A DNA stretch of 47,832 nucleotides from CAYFQH01 sp964345215. GTDB taxonomy: Bacteria > Bacillota > Clostridia > Christensenellales > Aristaeellaceae. Shown one piece after another: positions 32,640 through 41,467 of the stretch. Made by a program: the position numbers and the translations under genes. The notes under the pieces are model-generated. The model worked only from the letters and a program-made list of their open reading frames with translations. It searched no databases and was not told the DNA's origin. The stretch is taken from the NCBI GenBank assembly GCA_964345215.1, contig CAYFQH010000011.1:1-47832 (forward strand). Direction: 5' to 3'. The first letter of the stretch is position 1, and each line of letters starts with the position of its first letter.

Positions 32640-33458
32640 TTGCTCATTCAAACCATCGTTTCAGACTTAGATGACACCCTGCTGATGGAGGATCATACCA
32701 TCGGAGACTATACGGTTCAAGTGATAAACCAAGTGCGCCAAAAGGGGATTCAGTTTATTCTGGCCAGCGGCCGTTCCCCTAAAAGCATGGCTCCCTTCGT
32801 GCATCAGTTAAACCTAAACCTTCCCTTTGTGGCCAACAACGGGGCAACGGTGGTTGATACCAAAACAGGGGAGTTTTTGTATGATTTGCAGTTTAGCCCC
32901 CAGCAAGTCCGGGCCTGCCTTCAGTTTGCCAAAGAAAACGGGGTTTACGTTCAAGCCTATCATGGGGACCACTTTTACTATTCAATAAAAGGCACCGGCT
33001 GTGATACGGAATATGAATATGCCACAAAAATGGAAGGCATTTATATGGAGGGAATTGAAAAAAACTGGGATCATCCTTCTTCCAAGGTTTTAATGATGAT
33101 GGCTCCTGAAAAAGTAGAGGCCCTGTACCATAAAGGGGTAGCAGCCTTTGGCGAATGGGTGCAGTTTACCACCAGCAAAGCCAACTTTTTAGAGCTAAAC
33201 CCTAAAGAAGCTTCTAAGGGTAATGCCTTAAAGTGGCTGGCTGAAAAGGGCATTTTAAAACAAAACAGCACCATGGTTTTTGGCGACAGCTTAAACGACA
33301 TTAGCATGTTAAGCTGGGCCGGCTACCCTGTAGCCATGGAAAACGCAAGGCAGGAAGCCAAGGACATTGCAAAATTTATTTCCCTTTCAAATAATAGCCA
33401 GGGCGTAGGGCGGGCCATTGAAAGACTGATTCTTAAAGGAGAGCAAAAGATTGATTAA
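32640..33458 (+). CDS. Cof-type HAD hydrolase
   Basis: The 272-residue phosphatase has HAD motif I VSDLDDTLL (D9, D11), motif II LASGRSPKSM, the C2-type cap expected of Cof/YidA proteins, motif III Lys in KGNALKWL and motif IV FGDSLNDISML. Homologues dephosphorylate sugar phosphates or FMN/PLP-like compounds; the substrate here is unknown. The start is TTG 32640: AAAGGAGG lies exactly seven bases before it, whereas the upstream ATG at 32607 has none. Its end overlaps hprK by eight bases. Confidence 0.85.
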   Translation: MLIQTIVSDLDDTLLMEDHTIGDYTVQVINQVRQKGIQFILASGRSPKSMAPFVHQLNLNLPFVANNGATVVDTKTGEFLYDLQFSPQQVRACLQFAKENGVYVQAYHGDHFYYSIKGTGCDTEYEYATKMEGIYMEGIEKNWDHPSSKVLMMMAPEKVEALYHKGVAAFGEWVQFTTSKANFLELNPKEASKGNALKWLAEKGILKQNSTMVFGDSLNDISMLSWAGYPVAMENARQEAKDIAKFISLSNNSQGVGRAIERLILKGEQKID

Positions 33459-34374
33459 GGCAGATGATTTTGTAAAGGCGTTAAGCTTAAACATCCTGTC
33501 CCCCTCGGCAAAAAAAGAGTGGGATATTCGCACAACGGATATTAACAGGCCTGGTATGCAGCTGTGCGGTTTTTACGAATATTTTGCGTATGAACGGCCC
33601 CAGGTAATTGGCAAGGTTGAAATGAATTACATTGAATCCCTCGAGCCGGATCAGCGCAGAGAGGTTTTAAAAAAGTACTTCAGCTATAATTTGCCCTGTG
33701 TAATTATTTGCCGGGGGATGATGCCCCCAAGCGAATTGATAGAAGAAGCAAAGCTCAGGGATGTTGCCGTTTACCAAACCCCTATGATTACTACCCGTTT
33801 TACCTTTAACGCAGTAAACTACTTAAACACGGTGCTGGCCCCAAGGGTTACCCGGCACGGGGTTTTGGTAGATGTATATGGCATTGGGGTGATGCTTACC
33901 GGCGATAGCGGCGTTGGAAAGAGCGAGGCAGCTTTAGAGCTGATCAAGCGGGGACACCAGCTGGTGGCCGATGATGTGGTAGACATTAGGCGGGTAAGCG
34001 ACAAGCGGCTCATCGGTGAAGCGCCGGAGATGATCCGCCACTTTATGGAGATTCGCGGTATTGGCATTATTGATATACGGGCCATGTACGGAGTGGGCTC
34101 GGTGGTATTAAGCAAAAGCATTGATTTAATTATGCACATGGAGCATTGGGATCAAAACAAAGAATACGACCGATTGGGCTTAACGGAAGAAACCATTACC
34201 ATTATGGGTGTAAAAGTACCCCACCAAATTATGCCGGTACGCCCGGGGCGGAACCTGGCTATTATTATTGAGGTGGCCGCACGGAACTTAAGCCTAAAGC
34301 GCCTGGGTTATAATGCAGCCAGGGAACTGGACCGGCGCTTAAACGATATGATAAACGAGAAAAAAGAGGATTAA
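33451..34374 (+). CDS. hprK: HPr kinase/phosphorylase
   Basis: The 307-residue bifunctional enzyme phosphorylates and dephosphorylates Ser46 of HPr, the hub of carbon catabolite control in Gram-positives. Walker A is GDSGVGKS (residues 151-158). EIRGIGIIDIRAMYG is the HprK signature, and VRPGRNLAIIIEVAARN gives the C-terminal K3-like loop. The N-terminal domain (about 1-125) is present. It starts with TTG 33451 inside the end of the HAD gene, with AAAGGAG upstream, so translation is coupled. It sits next to a glucokinase-like ROK gene, which fits sugar control. Confidence 0.95.
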   Translation: MIKADDFVKALSLNILSPSAKKEWDIRTTDINRPGMQLCGFYEYFAYERPQVIGKVEMNYIESLEPDQRREVLKKYFSYNLPCVIICRGMMPPSELIEEAKLRDVAVYQTPMITTRFTFNAVNYLNTVLAPRVTRHGVLVDVYGIGVMLTGDSGVGKSEAALELIKRGHQLVADDVVDIRRVSDKRLIGEAPEMIRHFMEIRGIGIIDIRAMYGVGSVVLSKSIDLIMHMEHWDQNKEYDRLGLTEETITIMGVKVPHQIMPVRPGRNLAIIIEVAARNLSLKRLGYNAARELDRRLNDMINEKKED

Positions 34375-34409
34375 CCTTATTTTAGCTAAAGGGAAGGGTG
34401 AAAGTGCTT

Positions 34410-35366
34410 ATGCTGTATGTAGGTGTTGACTTAGGGGGCACCAATATTGCTGTGGGTATTGTAAATGAAGAGGGAAACATTATTGAGGAAGGTTCTACCC
34501 CTACACTGGTTGGGCGCCCTTTTTCCGTTATTGTAAAGGACATGGCTCAGTGTATTTTAAGCACGATTAAAAAGGCCGGCGTTACGTTAAACGAAATTGA
34601 AAACATTGGGGTTGGTATTCCCGGTGTAGGGGATCAAAACACGGGAGATGTTATTTTTTGCACCAACCTGGGATGGACAAACGAACCCCTGCGCCGGGAG
34701 CTGCAAAAACACATTGACAAACCCATGTATTTAGATAATGATGCCACCGTGGCAGGCTTGGCCGAAAGTGTGGCAGGGGTTAGCGCAGGCTGCGCATCCA
34801 GTGTGTTTTTAACCTTAGGCACCGGCGTTGGGGGCGGCATTATTCTGGGAGGAAAGCCCTGGAGCGGGCACCACGGCGTAGGCAGCGAAATTGGCCATGT
34901 AACCCTTGAGATTGACGGTGAAATGTGCACCTGCGGCAAAAGGGGCTGCCTGGAACGCTACTGCAGTGCTACAGCCATCATCCGCATGGGCAGGCAGGCC
35001 ATTATAATGAATCCCCATAGCATGATGAATGAAATGAGCCATTTTGACCCAAACCAGGTCACGGGACGCATTGTTATTGATGCCGCCAAACAGGGTGACG
35101 AGGTGGCCATGCAGGTGTTTAGGCGCTATGTAAAATACCTGGCCCTTGGCATCAGCTCCATCATCTGTTTTTTAGACCCTCAGATGATTGTTTTAGGTGG
35201 GGGCATCAGCAAAGCGGGAAACTTTTTGTTAGACCCATTAAAATTAGAAGTTGACCGCTACGCCATGTATAAGGATATTAAAACAGCGGATATTCAAATT
35301 GCCCGCCTGGGTTCAAATGCCGGTATTATCGGCGCAGCTATGCTGGGTAGCAGAATTAGCGAATAA
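34410..35366 (+). CDS. glcK: ROK family sugar kinase, probable glucokinase
   Basis: The 318-residue protein has the ATP site VGVDLGGTNIAVGIV, phosphate-2 motif LTLGTGVGGGII, sugar-binding EIGHVTLEIDG (E-x-G-H) and the ROK zinc motif CTCGKRGCLERYCS, seen in glucokinases of Gram-positives. Glucose as substrate is inferred from this pattern; other hexoses are possible. ATG 34410 is chosen because GGGAAGGG lies nine bases before it; the GTG at 34398 overlaps that site. It is in an operon with hprK and asnS. Confidence 0.88.
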   Translation: MLYVGVDLGGTNIAVGIVNEEGNIIEEGSTPTLVGRPFSVIVKDMAQCILSTIKKAGVTLNEIENIGVGIPGVGDQNTGDVIFCTNLGWTNEPLRRELQKHIDKPMYLDNDATVAGLAESVAGVSAGCASSVFLTLGTGVGGGIILGGKPWSGHHGVGSEIGHVTLEIDGEMCTCGKRGCLERYCSATAIIRMGRQAIIMNPHSMMNEMSHFDPNQVTGRIVIDAAKQGDEVAMQVFRRYVKYLALGISSIICFLDPQMIVLGGGISKAGNFLLDPLKLEVDRYAMYKDIKTADIQIARLGSNAGIIGAAMLGSRISE

Positions 35367-35387
35367 TAAATTTAGGAGGAAATACAC

Positions 35388-36779
35388 ATGACTACTTTGG
35401 TTCGATCACTCTACACTACACCCCCTGAGCAGGATATTATGAATATAACCGTTTCCGGCTGGGTGCGTACCGTTCGCGACAATAAGGCCTACGTTTTTAT
35501 TGAATTGAATGACGGGACTTATTTTAAAAATTTGCAGATCGTATGTGAAGAGGGAATCACCGAAGCATTCAATCAAGTTTCTCATATTACCCTGGGTAGT
35601 TCTATTGAGGTTACGGGCGCCCTTGTTTTAACCCCCCAAATGAAACAGCCCTTTGAGGTAAAGGCAACAAGTGTAAGGGTTGTTGGAGGCTGCCCTAGCG
35701 ACTACCCCCTGCAAAAAAAGCGCCACAGCTTTGAGTATTTGCGTACCCAGGCCCACCTCCGACCCAGAACCAATACCTTTTCGGCAGTGTTTCGTATTCG
35801 CTCCCTGGCGGCCCAGCTCATTCATGAGTTTTACGCCCAGCGGGATTTTGTGTACGTACATACCCCTATTATTACTGCCAGCGATGCCGAAGGGGCTGGG
35901 GAGATGTTTCAGGTAACTACCCTTGAGCTAGAGGATCTCCCTAAAAATCAGGATGGCAGTGTAAACGAAAAGGAAGACTTTTTCGGCAAAAAAACCAACC
36001 TGACTGTAAGCGGACAGCTAAACGGGGAAGCCTATGCCCTGGCTTTTAGAAACATTTATACCTTCGGGCCTACCTTTAGGGCCGAAAACAGCAATACGCC
36101 CCGCCATGCAGCAGAGTTTTGGATGATTGAGCCTGAAATTGCCTTTGCCGATTTGTTTGACGATATGGATTTAGCCGAGGATACACTAAAATATGTGGTA
36201 AAAGGGATTTTAGAAAAAGCCGGCCCTGAAATCGACTTTTTAAACAACTTCGTAGATAAGCAGCTGCGCAAAAAGCTTGAAAAAGTGATTGAAGAAGATT
36301 TTGGCCGCATTACGTATACCGATGCCGTTGAAGTACTGAAGGAAGCGAAAAAAGACTTTGAGTTTAAACCTCACTGGGGCATGGATATGCAAACGGAGCA
36401 TGAGCGGTATTTGGCTGAAGAACACTTTGGCAAACCCGTGTTTGTTTATAATTACCCTAAAGAGATAAAAGCCTTTTATATGAAACTAAACCCCGATGGC
36501 AAAACCGTGGCCGCTACCGATTTATTGGTGGCCGGCATTGGGGAGTTGGTGGGGGGCAGCCAGCGGGAAGATGACTTAGCACTGCTGGAAGCCAGAATTG
36601 CTGAAATGGGCCAGGAGGAAGCTTCTTACTGGTGGTATTTGGAACTGCGCAAATATGGCGGCGTTCCTCACGCAGGCTTCGGCATTGGTTTTGAACGGCT
36701 GATTATGTATTTAACAGGCATCAGCAACATCAGAGACGTTCTGCCCTTTCCCAGAACCCCGGGAAATGCTGAATTTTAA
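35388..36779 (+). CDS. asnS: Asparaginyl-tRNA synthetase
   Basis: The 463-residue class IIb synthetase has an N-terminal OB-fold anticodon domain (VSGWVRTVRDNKAYVFIELNDG) and a catalytic core with FRAENSNTPRHAAEFWMIEPE (motif 2 region) and GGVPHAGFGIGFERLIMYLTG (motif 3). The AsnRS-type ENSNTPRHAAEF rather than the AspRS pattern decides the specificity. An insertion at about residues 180-210 (LPKNQDGSVNEKEDFFGKK) is typical of Bacillota AsnRS. AGGAGG lies before the ATG. It is the last gene of the operon, followed by a strong terminator. Confidence 0.95.
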   Translation: MTTLVRSLYTTPPEQDIMNITVSGWVRTVRDNKAYVFIELNDGTYFKNLQIVCEEGITEAFNQVSHITLGSSIEVTGALVLTPQMKQPFEVKATSVRVVGGCPSDYPLQKKRHSFEYLRTQAHLRPRTNTFSAVFRIRSLAAQLIHEFYAQRDFVYVHTPIITASDAEGAGEMFQVTTLELEDLPKNQDGSVNEKEDFFGKKTNLTVSGQLNGEAYALAFRNIYTFGPTFRAENSNTPRHAAEFWMIEPEIAFADLFDDMDLAEDTLKYVVKGILEKAGPEIDFLNNFVDKQLRKKLEKVIEEDFGRITYTDAVEVLKEAKKDFEFKPHWGMDMQTEHERYLAEEHFGKPVFVYNYPKEIKAFYMKLNPDGKTVAATDLLVAGIGELVGGSQREDDLALLEARIAEMGQEEASYWWYLELRKYGGVPHAGFGIGFERLIMYLTGISNIRDVLPFPRTPGNAEF

Positions 36780-36796
36780 GCCTTTTAATGAATTGC

Positions 36797-36825
36797 AAAA
36801 AAAGTGAGCTTTTGCTCACTTTTTT
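36797..36825. terminator. Bidirectional terminator between asnS and recX
   Basis: AGTGAGC (36803-36809) pairs with GCTCACT (36814-36820) around TTTT, with an A-run before and a T-run after. It can stop both converging operons. Confidence 0.85.
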
Positions 36826-36839
36826 ATTGCATATCGGTT

Positions 36840-37484
36840 CTATTCCTCCTGGGAGTCCAATAAGCGGTTAACTGCCTTTTTGGCCGTATCCCAGCTAAAA
36901 CCCCGGCGCACCAGGCTGTGAATCATTTTTTGGTATTTTTTTTGCTTTTCATCCCCCTGGTAACGGGTTAAAAGTTTCTCCCCATGGTATAAGGCCTTGG
37001 CCAGCTCCTCATCTTCCTGGGGGTCTTCTCGCTCCATTTCGACCTGGGCAAAAGCTTCTTCAATTTCATCTGCATGGAGGCCTTTTTTACGAAGTTCCAT
37101 CACAATTTTTTGCCGGCCGATTTTGCTGCGGTTTCGGCTTTCAATCCATTGCTTGGCAAAGTCCAGATCATTTAAAACCTGTAAGGTTTTTAATTTGTAC
37201 ACAACCATCTCGGCGGTTTTGGCCAGATAGCCCGATTCAATTAGTTTATCAAACACTTCTTTTTCGCTGCGGGCTCGAAGGGCTAGGTAGCTTACAGCCC
37301 GGTTCAGGGCGTGTTTATACTGGCGCAGCATCAACCAGTTTTCGTATTCTTCCAAATCAATGGGGTCATCTACCGCTAAGGGGCGCTCCTGGTAAAGAGA
37401 GTAGGGAACAATAATCAGCTGATCTTCGTTAATGGTCAGGTGGTATTTGCGTTTTTGTTTTTCAACGGCGGTAATCATATCCAT
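36840..37484 (-). CDS. recX: Regulatory protein RecX
   Basis: The 214-residue protein modulates RecA filaments. Family features: repeated three-helix units with ALNRAVSYLALRARSEKEVFDKLIESGY, LNDLDFAKQWIESRNRSKIGRQKIVMELRKKGL and KKYQKMIHSLVRRGFSWDTAKKAVN. A basic N-terminal beta part precedes. AAAAGGAAG lies before the ATG. It is the last gene of the minus-strand lgt operon and is not next to recA here. Confidence 0.9.
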   Translation of the reverse strand: MDMITAVEKQKRKYHLTINEDQLIIVPYSLYQERPLAVDDPIDLEEYENWLMLRQYKHALNRAVSYLALRARSEKEVFDKLIESGYLAKTAEMVVYKLKTLQVLNDLDFAKQWIESRNRSKIGRQKIVMELRKKGLHADEIEEAFAQVEMEREDPQEDEELAKALYHGEKLLTRYQGDEKQKKYQKMIHSLVRRGFSWDTAKKAVNRLLDSQEE

Positions 37485-37496
37485 AGTAACTTCCTT

Positions 37497-38666
37497 TTAA
37501 AAAGTAGGCAAAAGATGAATGAAATCGCGGCTCAAGCTTGCCAAGTGGCCCCTGCGGTAAAGGGAGGTGCCGCTGTTTAGGCTAACAAAGCCCTTTTGGG
37601 CTAGGGGGTCAAAAAAAAGGCCCTGGGCGGCTCCGTAGGCAAAACCCTGATGGCCCCACAAAAAGCTGGGGTATACTGTAGGATCCATCACCTTGGCTAC
37701 CCCCAGCCCGTGAAAAAAAGTAGGTTTATCCTTACCGTAGCTTGTAGCGGGGGCTACCATTTGGGTAAAAACTTCGTGAGATAAAAGGGGGGCACCCTCC
37801 TGATAAAAAAGAGCCAACACCTTTATAAGGGAAGGAGCATCACTATATAAACTGCCGGCGCCATGGTGGTAATGGAAGGAGGGGGCCGGTAAGGTCATCG
37901 GTTTTGCCCCGGTTTTTTGAGCCGGGTCAAAGGCAAGGGCGGCGCTTCTGGGTTTTTTTGATAAAACCCTGTAATTACAGGCAATGTGCTGGGTATCCAG
38001 GGTAGTAATATCAAAGGTGCAGTTCATGTGAAGGGGCTTAAAAACCTTTTCCTGCATAAAATTTTCCAGGGATTTGCCCGTTACCATTTCAATAAGGGAG
38101 CCAATTAAACCAAAGGCCAAATTACTGTAAGCAAATGCGGTGCCCGGGGCATACGGGGCCCAAGAGGAAGAGGCTGCCAGCACCTGTTCAAGGGGAAGGG
38201 AAGAAGAGAGGAGGCTTTTTGCGTAAAAAGGCCCGTCAATCAGGGATGAGGTGTGGTTTAACAAATGATAAAGGCTAACAGGCTTATTTTTAAAGCCCGG
38301 GTTTTTAAGAGACGGCAAAAAAGAGCCGGACAAGTCTTGGTGAAGATCCAGCATATGATCTTCAACCAAGGTCAGGGCCCCAAAGGCCAGTACAAGCTTA
38401 GTGATGGATGCGCAGCGAAAGAATGTATGCTCATGAACGGGCTGGCCTCCAAGCCGCTGGTACCCATAGTGAGAAAGGCCTGTCATACGGCCCTTGCTAA
38501 AAGTGGCCAGGCTGCCCCCCACTGTATGGTTTTGCCTAAAGGCCTTCTGAATGGCCGAATCCAAAGGCTTTGCGTGAGCAGAAGAAAAAGGGGCTTTGTT
38601 TTGCTTGAAGCCCCATAAAGGCAAAAGCCCCTGGTAGAAAGTGTTTTTCCAAGGAATACTGGGCAT
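37497..38666 (-). CDS. Beta-lactamase-related serine hydrolase
   Basis: The 389-residue protein is of the class C beta-lactamase/esterase fold. Active-site motifs: ASITKLVLA (SxxK), AYSNLAFGL (YxN) and WGHQGFAYG (the third, HxG-type). These proteins are often esterases or peptidases, not resistance enzymes. No signal peptide is seen, so it may act inside the cell. ATG 38666 lies one base after the pncB stop with no good ribosome binding site, so it probably depends on pncB translation; a GTG at 38687 is an alternative. The substrate is unknown. Confidence 0.8.
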   Translation of the reverse strand: MPSIPWKNTFYQGLLPLWGFKQNKAPFSSAHAKPLDSAIQKAFRQNHTVGGSLATFSKGRMTGLSHYGYQRLGGQPVHEHTFFRCASITKLVLAFGALTLVEDHMLDLHQDLSGSFLPSLKNPGFKNKPVSLYHLLNHTSSLIDGPFYAKSLLSSSLPLEQVLAASSSWAPYAPGTAFAYSNLAFGLIGSLIEMVTGKSLENFMQEKVFKPLHMNCTFDITTLDTQHIACNYRVLSKKPRSAALAFDPAQKTGAKPMTLPAPSFHYHHGAGSLYSDAPSLIKVLALFYQEGAPLLSHEVFTQMVAPATSYGKDKPTFFHGLGVAKVMDPTVYPSFLWGHQGFAYGAAQGLFFDPLAQKGFVSLNSGTSLYRRGHLASLSRDFIHLLPTF

Positions 38667-38667
38667 A

Positions 38668-40104
38668 TTATAAGGCCTGTCCGCCACTGGCCAGTAGGCT
38701 TTGCTTTAAGTCGTACAAGGGCTTGCTCAGGTCTACCTTGTAGCGCTGGGGGGAATTTAGGCGCTTATATTCATCCCAAAAGGAGTTCATCTCTTCTTGG
38801 GCATAGGCCTGAATTTCAAGCAAGGGAGGGGAGGTGTAAACCAGTTTTCCGTCTTTAAATACAGGCACCAGCATTTCACGCATGGTGTAGTCGGTTAGGG
38901 TCATCTGTTTCCAGGTGTGTTCCGGGTCAAAAATGGTTAAGGGCTGGCTGGTGTCATATTCTTCCTCGTCCAGGGCGATTAAATCCGCCAGGGCCTTCAT
39001 GGTTTGGGTATCGTAAATCCGGTATAGTTTCTTTTTCCCTGGATTGTTTACCTTAATCGGGTTTTCAGAAATTTTAATCCGGGGAATCAGTTGGCCCTCC
39101 ACTTCCTCGGCGGCCAGTTTATATACCCCACCCAAAGCTGGGTTACTCTGGCTTGTGATTAGCCTGGTTCCTACACCCCAAACGTCAATTTTGGCCCCCT
39201 GGGCCTTTAAATCCCAAATCACTTCTTCGTCTAAATCCCCGGAGGCGAAAATTTTGGCCTGGGGGAAGCCGGCCTCGTCCAGCATCCTTCTGGCAACCTT
39301 GCTTAAGTAGCTCATGTCGCCACTATCAAGGCGAATGCCAACAGGCTCATTGCCCTTTTCCCGCAGCTCTTTAAAAACGGTAATGGCATTGGGCATGCCG
39401 CTTTTAAGGGTGTTATAGGTATCAACTAAAAGCAGGCAACCATCAGGAAAGGCATTTGCATAGGCCCTAAAGGCAGCCAACTCTGTTGGAAAGGACATAA
39501 CCCAGCTGTGGGCATGGGTGCCTTTTACAGGGATGTCAAAGAGCTGGCCAGTCATTACGTTGCTGGTGGCGTTACAGCCGCCGATAATGGCGGCTCGGGC
39601 ACCATAAATGCCTGCATCGGGCCCTTGGGCCCGGCGAAGGCCGAATTCCAGCACCTCATCCCCTTTGGCGGCCTGGCAAACCCTGGCTGCCTTTGTGGCG
39701 ATTAAGGTTTGGTGGTTAATGATGTTTAAAAGGGCGGTTTCAATCAGCTGGGCTTCTAGAATAGGGGCATGAACCCGCAAGATAGGCTCGTTTGGAAAAA
39801 CAACAGAACCTTCGGGAATGGCATAGACATCTCCTGTAAAGCGCAGGGTGCCCAGCATAGCCAAAAAGTCCTCGCTGAATAAATTAAGTGAGCGCAGATA
39901 GGCCAGATCCTCTTTTGAAAAGTGAATATTTTTAATATAATCAATAGCCTGTTCAAGGCCTGCCGCAAGGGCATAGGCAGTAATAGCTCCTTGCTTTCGG
40001 TAGAACAAATCAAATACCGCCTTGTTTTTGGTCATGTTTTCCTTCCAGTAGCCATACATCATGGTTAACTGGTATAAGTCCGTCATCATGGTTAAATTAC
40101 GCAT
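38668..40104 (-). CDS. pncB: Nicotinate phosphoribosyltransferase
   Basis: The 478-residue NAD-salvage enzyme joins nicotinate and PRPP. Motifs: TMMTDLYQLTMMYGYW at the N-terminus, FGLRRAQGPDAGI, GTHAHSWVMSF and the phosphate site RLDSGDMSYLSK, with GTRLITSQSNPALGGVYKL near the end. ATG 40104 is chosen, seven bases after AAAGGAG; ATG 40110 is too close to it. It overlaps the lgt stop by eight bases. The rest of NAD salvage is not in the window. Confidence 0.93.
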   Translation of the reverse strand: MRNLTMMTDLYQLTMMYGYWKENMTKNKAVFDLFYRKQGAITAYALAAGLEQAIDYIKNIHFSKEDLAYLRSLNLFSEDFLAMLGTLRFTGDVYAIPEGSVVFPNEPILRVHAPILEAQLIETALLNIINHQTLIATKAARVCQAAKGDEVLEFGLRRAQGPDAGIYGARAAIIGGCNATSNVMTGQLFDIPVKGTHAHSWVMSFPTELAAFRAYANAFPDGCLLLVDTYNTLKSGMPNAITVFKELREKGNEPVGIRLDSGDMSYLSKVARRMLDEAGFPQAKIFASGDLDEEVIWDLKAQGAKIDVWGVGTRLITSQSNPALGGVYKLAAEEVEGQLIPRIKISENPIKVNNPGKKKLYRIYDTQTMKALADLIALDEEEYDTSQPLTIFDPEHTWKQMTLTDYTMREMLVPVFKDGKLVYTSPPLLEIQAYAQEEMNSFWDEYKRLNSPQRYKVDLSKPLYDLKQSLLASGGQAL

Positions 40105-41227
40105 GCGCATTCTCCTTTGGTAGCTTAAAATATCGTTTTTGAAGGTATAGGCATATACAGGGGTAGGTAAGAACAATAAGAGCTGTAAACAAAAGGGAGA
40201 GGCCCAGGCTGCTCCCTGGGGAATATAGCAGTAAAAAAGCACTTAGGAAGCCTAAGGAGATAAGCAGGGGTAAAAGCCAAATAAATCCAGGAGCTTTTAA
40301 ATAAAGGGCCACCCCGATTAGCCCTAAAAACAAGGCCAGGCTTAAAACAAAGCCAGTTTTTGATGTAAAGAGAAAATCCATTCTGTACCAAAACCCTCCA
40401 AGAAGCAGGGCGCAGCCCCAGACGGCTAACAGCAAGTATATCATAAGTACTTTGGGCAGTTTTGTTTTTCTATTGGCAAGGATGATAAACCAAAGGCTGG
40501 CAAACAGGCAGGATACCAGACCGATCAGCTGGGAAATGCGCAGGTTTGATATGGCCGTATACAGACTATCAGTTCGCAGCCCTTCAATGATGGTGCGGGC
40601 ACTGCCGTATAAAACCAAATACCAGCCAAAAACCTGGCCGTTGAATGCCTTGCGCTTTTGAAGAGCACGTAAAATAAAAAAGAGCAAAAAAGTAATACAG
40701 GATTCGTAAAAAAAAGTGGCATAGTGCCAAGTAAGGGTTCCCCCTGCTACAATGGGTACCCCAAAGGGGAAAAACTGCAAAGCCGGGTTAGTAATCGGGT
40801 AACCATAAGCTTCCATATTAAAATAATTGCCCCAGCGGCCAATGCTTTGAGCCAGGGCCAGACCCGGTACAATCACATCCAGCAAAAGCAAAAAGGAAAG
40901 CTTTTTATGCCTTGCAAAAAGATAAAGGGCAAGGATGCCGAATAAAATGCCTCCGTAGATGGCAAGGCCGCCCTCCCAAATGTATAAAACACGCCAGGGT
41001 TCTAAATAAAAAGATTCTATGGTAAAGAGGACAAAAAAAAGCCTGGCACCGATAACGCCAATGGGGATAACCACAAGGGCCGCATCAAGAACAATATCCT
41101 TAGGCAGGTTCAGACGCTTTTCTTCTTTTGTGGCAAAAAAAATGGCTAAAATCATCCCGGCAACAATACATAAGCCATATAAGGATATAATGCCAAAGAG
41201 TTTGTTGGATGAAGGCAGACCGATCAT
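40097..41227 (-). CDS. lgt: Prolipoprotein diacylglyceryl transferase with extra C-terminal membrane domain
   Basis: The 376-residue membrane enzyme moves diacylglycerol onto the lipobox cysteine of lipoproteins. The signature GRWGNYFNMEAYG (R131) is present, with IGARLFFVLF, WEGGLAIYGGI and the late REG-like IIEGLRTDS. Typical Lgt ends near residue 255. Here a further stretch of about 115 residues adds roughly four hydrophobic helices and a basic tail. AAAGGGGGG lies before the ATG, and a near-perfect promoter is upstream. It is the first gene of the operon lgt-pncB-hydrolase-recX. Confidence 0.92.
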   Translation of the reverse strand: MIGLPSSNKLFGIISLYGLCIVAGMILAIFFATKEEKRLNLPKDIVLDAALVVIPIGVIGARLFFVLFTIESFYLEPWRVLYIWEGGLAIYGGILFGILALYLFARHKKLSFLLLLDVIVPGLALAQSIGRWGNYFNMEAYGYPITNPALQFFPFGVPIVAGGTLTWHYATFFYESCITFLLFFILRALQKRKAFNGQVFGWYLVLYGSARTIIEGLRTDSLYTAISNLRISQLIGLVSCLFASLWFIILANRKTKLPKVLMIYLLLAVWGCALLLGGFWYRMDFLFTSKTGFVLSLALFLGLIGVALYLKAPGFIWLLPLLISLGFLSAFLLLYSPGSSLGLSLLFTALIVLTYPCICLYLQKRYFKLPKENAHA

Positions 41228-41257
41228 GTGATTTCCCCCCTTTTAAAGCCCCTTTGT

Positions 41258-41286
41258 ATTATAAAATGACGGCACTTGCCTGTCAA
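41258..41286 (-). promoter_or_regulatory. Promoter of the lgt operon
   Basis: On the minus strand TTGACA (41286-41281), 17 bases and TATAAT (41263-41258), both perfect, about 30 bases before the lgt start. Confidence 0.8.
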
Positions 41287-41330
41287 CCAAAGGCCCCTGT
41301 TTTGGAAAAAGAACCGTTAAATATTATTTG

Positions 41331-41359
41331 TTGCTAAAATGGTTGCAATTTTGTATAAT
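41331..41359 (+). promoter_or_regulatory. Promoter of upp, and probably of the V-ATPase operon
   Basis: TTGCTA (41331-41336), 17 bases and TATAAT (41354-41359). The roughly 100-base leader to upp has a weak nested hairpin (GCTATT...AATAGC around AAGAA/TTCTT) but no PyrR-type site or terminator that I can see. Confidence 0.6.
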
Positions 41360-41467
41360 AGGCGTGATAAGTTGTTAGGGCTATTAAGAAGCGGGATTCT
41401 TTTAGCTGAAAATAATAGCGGACTACGAAAAGTTCATAACAAAAGGGTGGAAGTGAGGAGAAGGATT

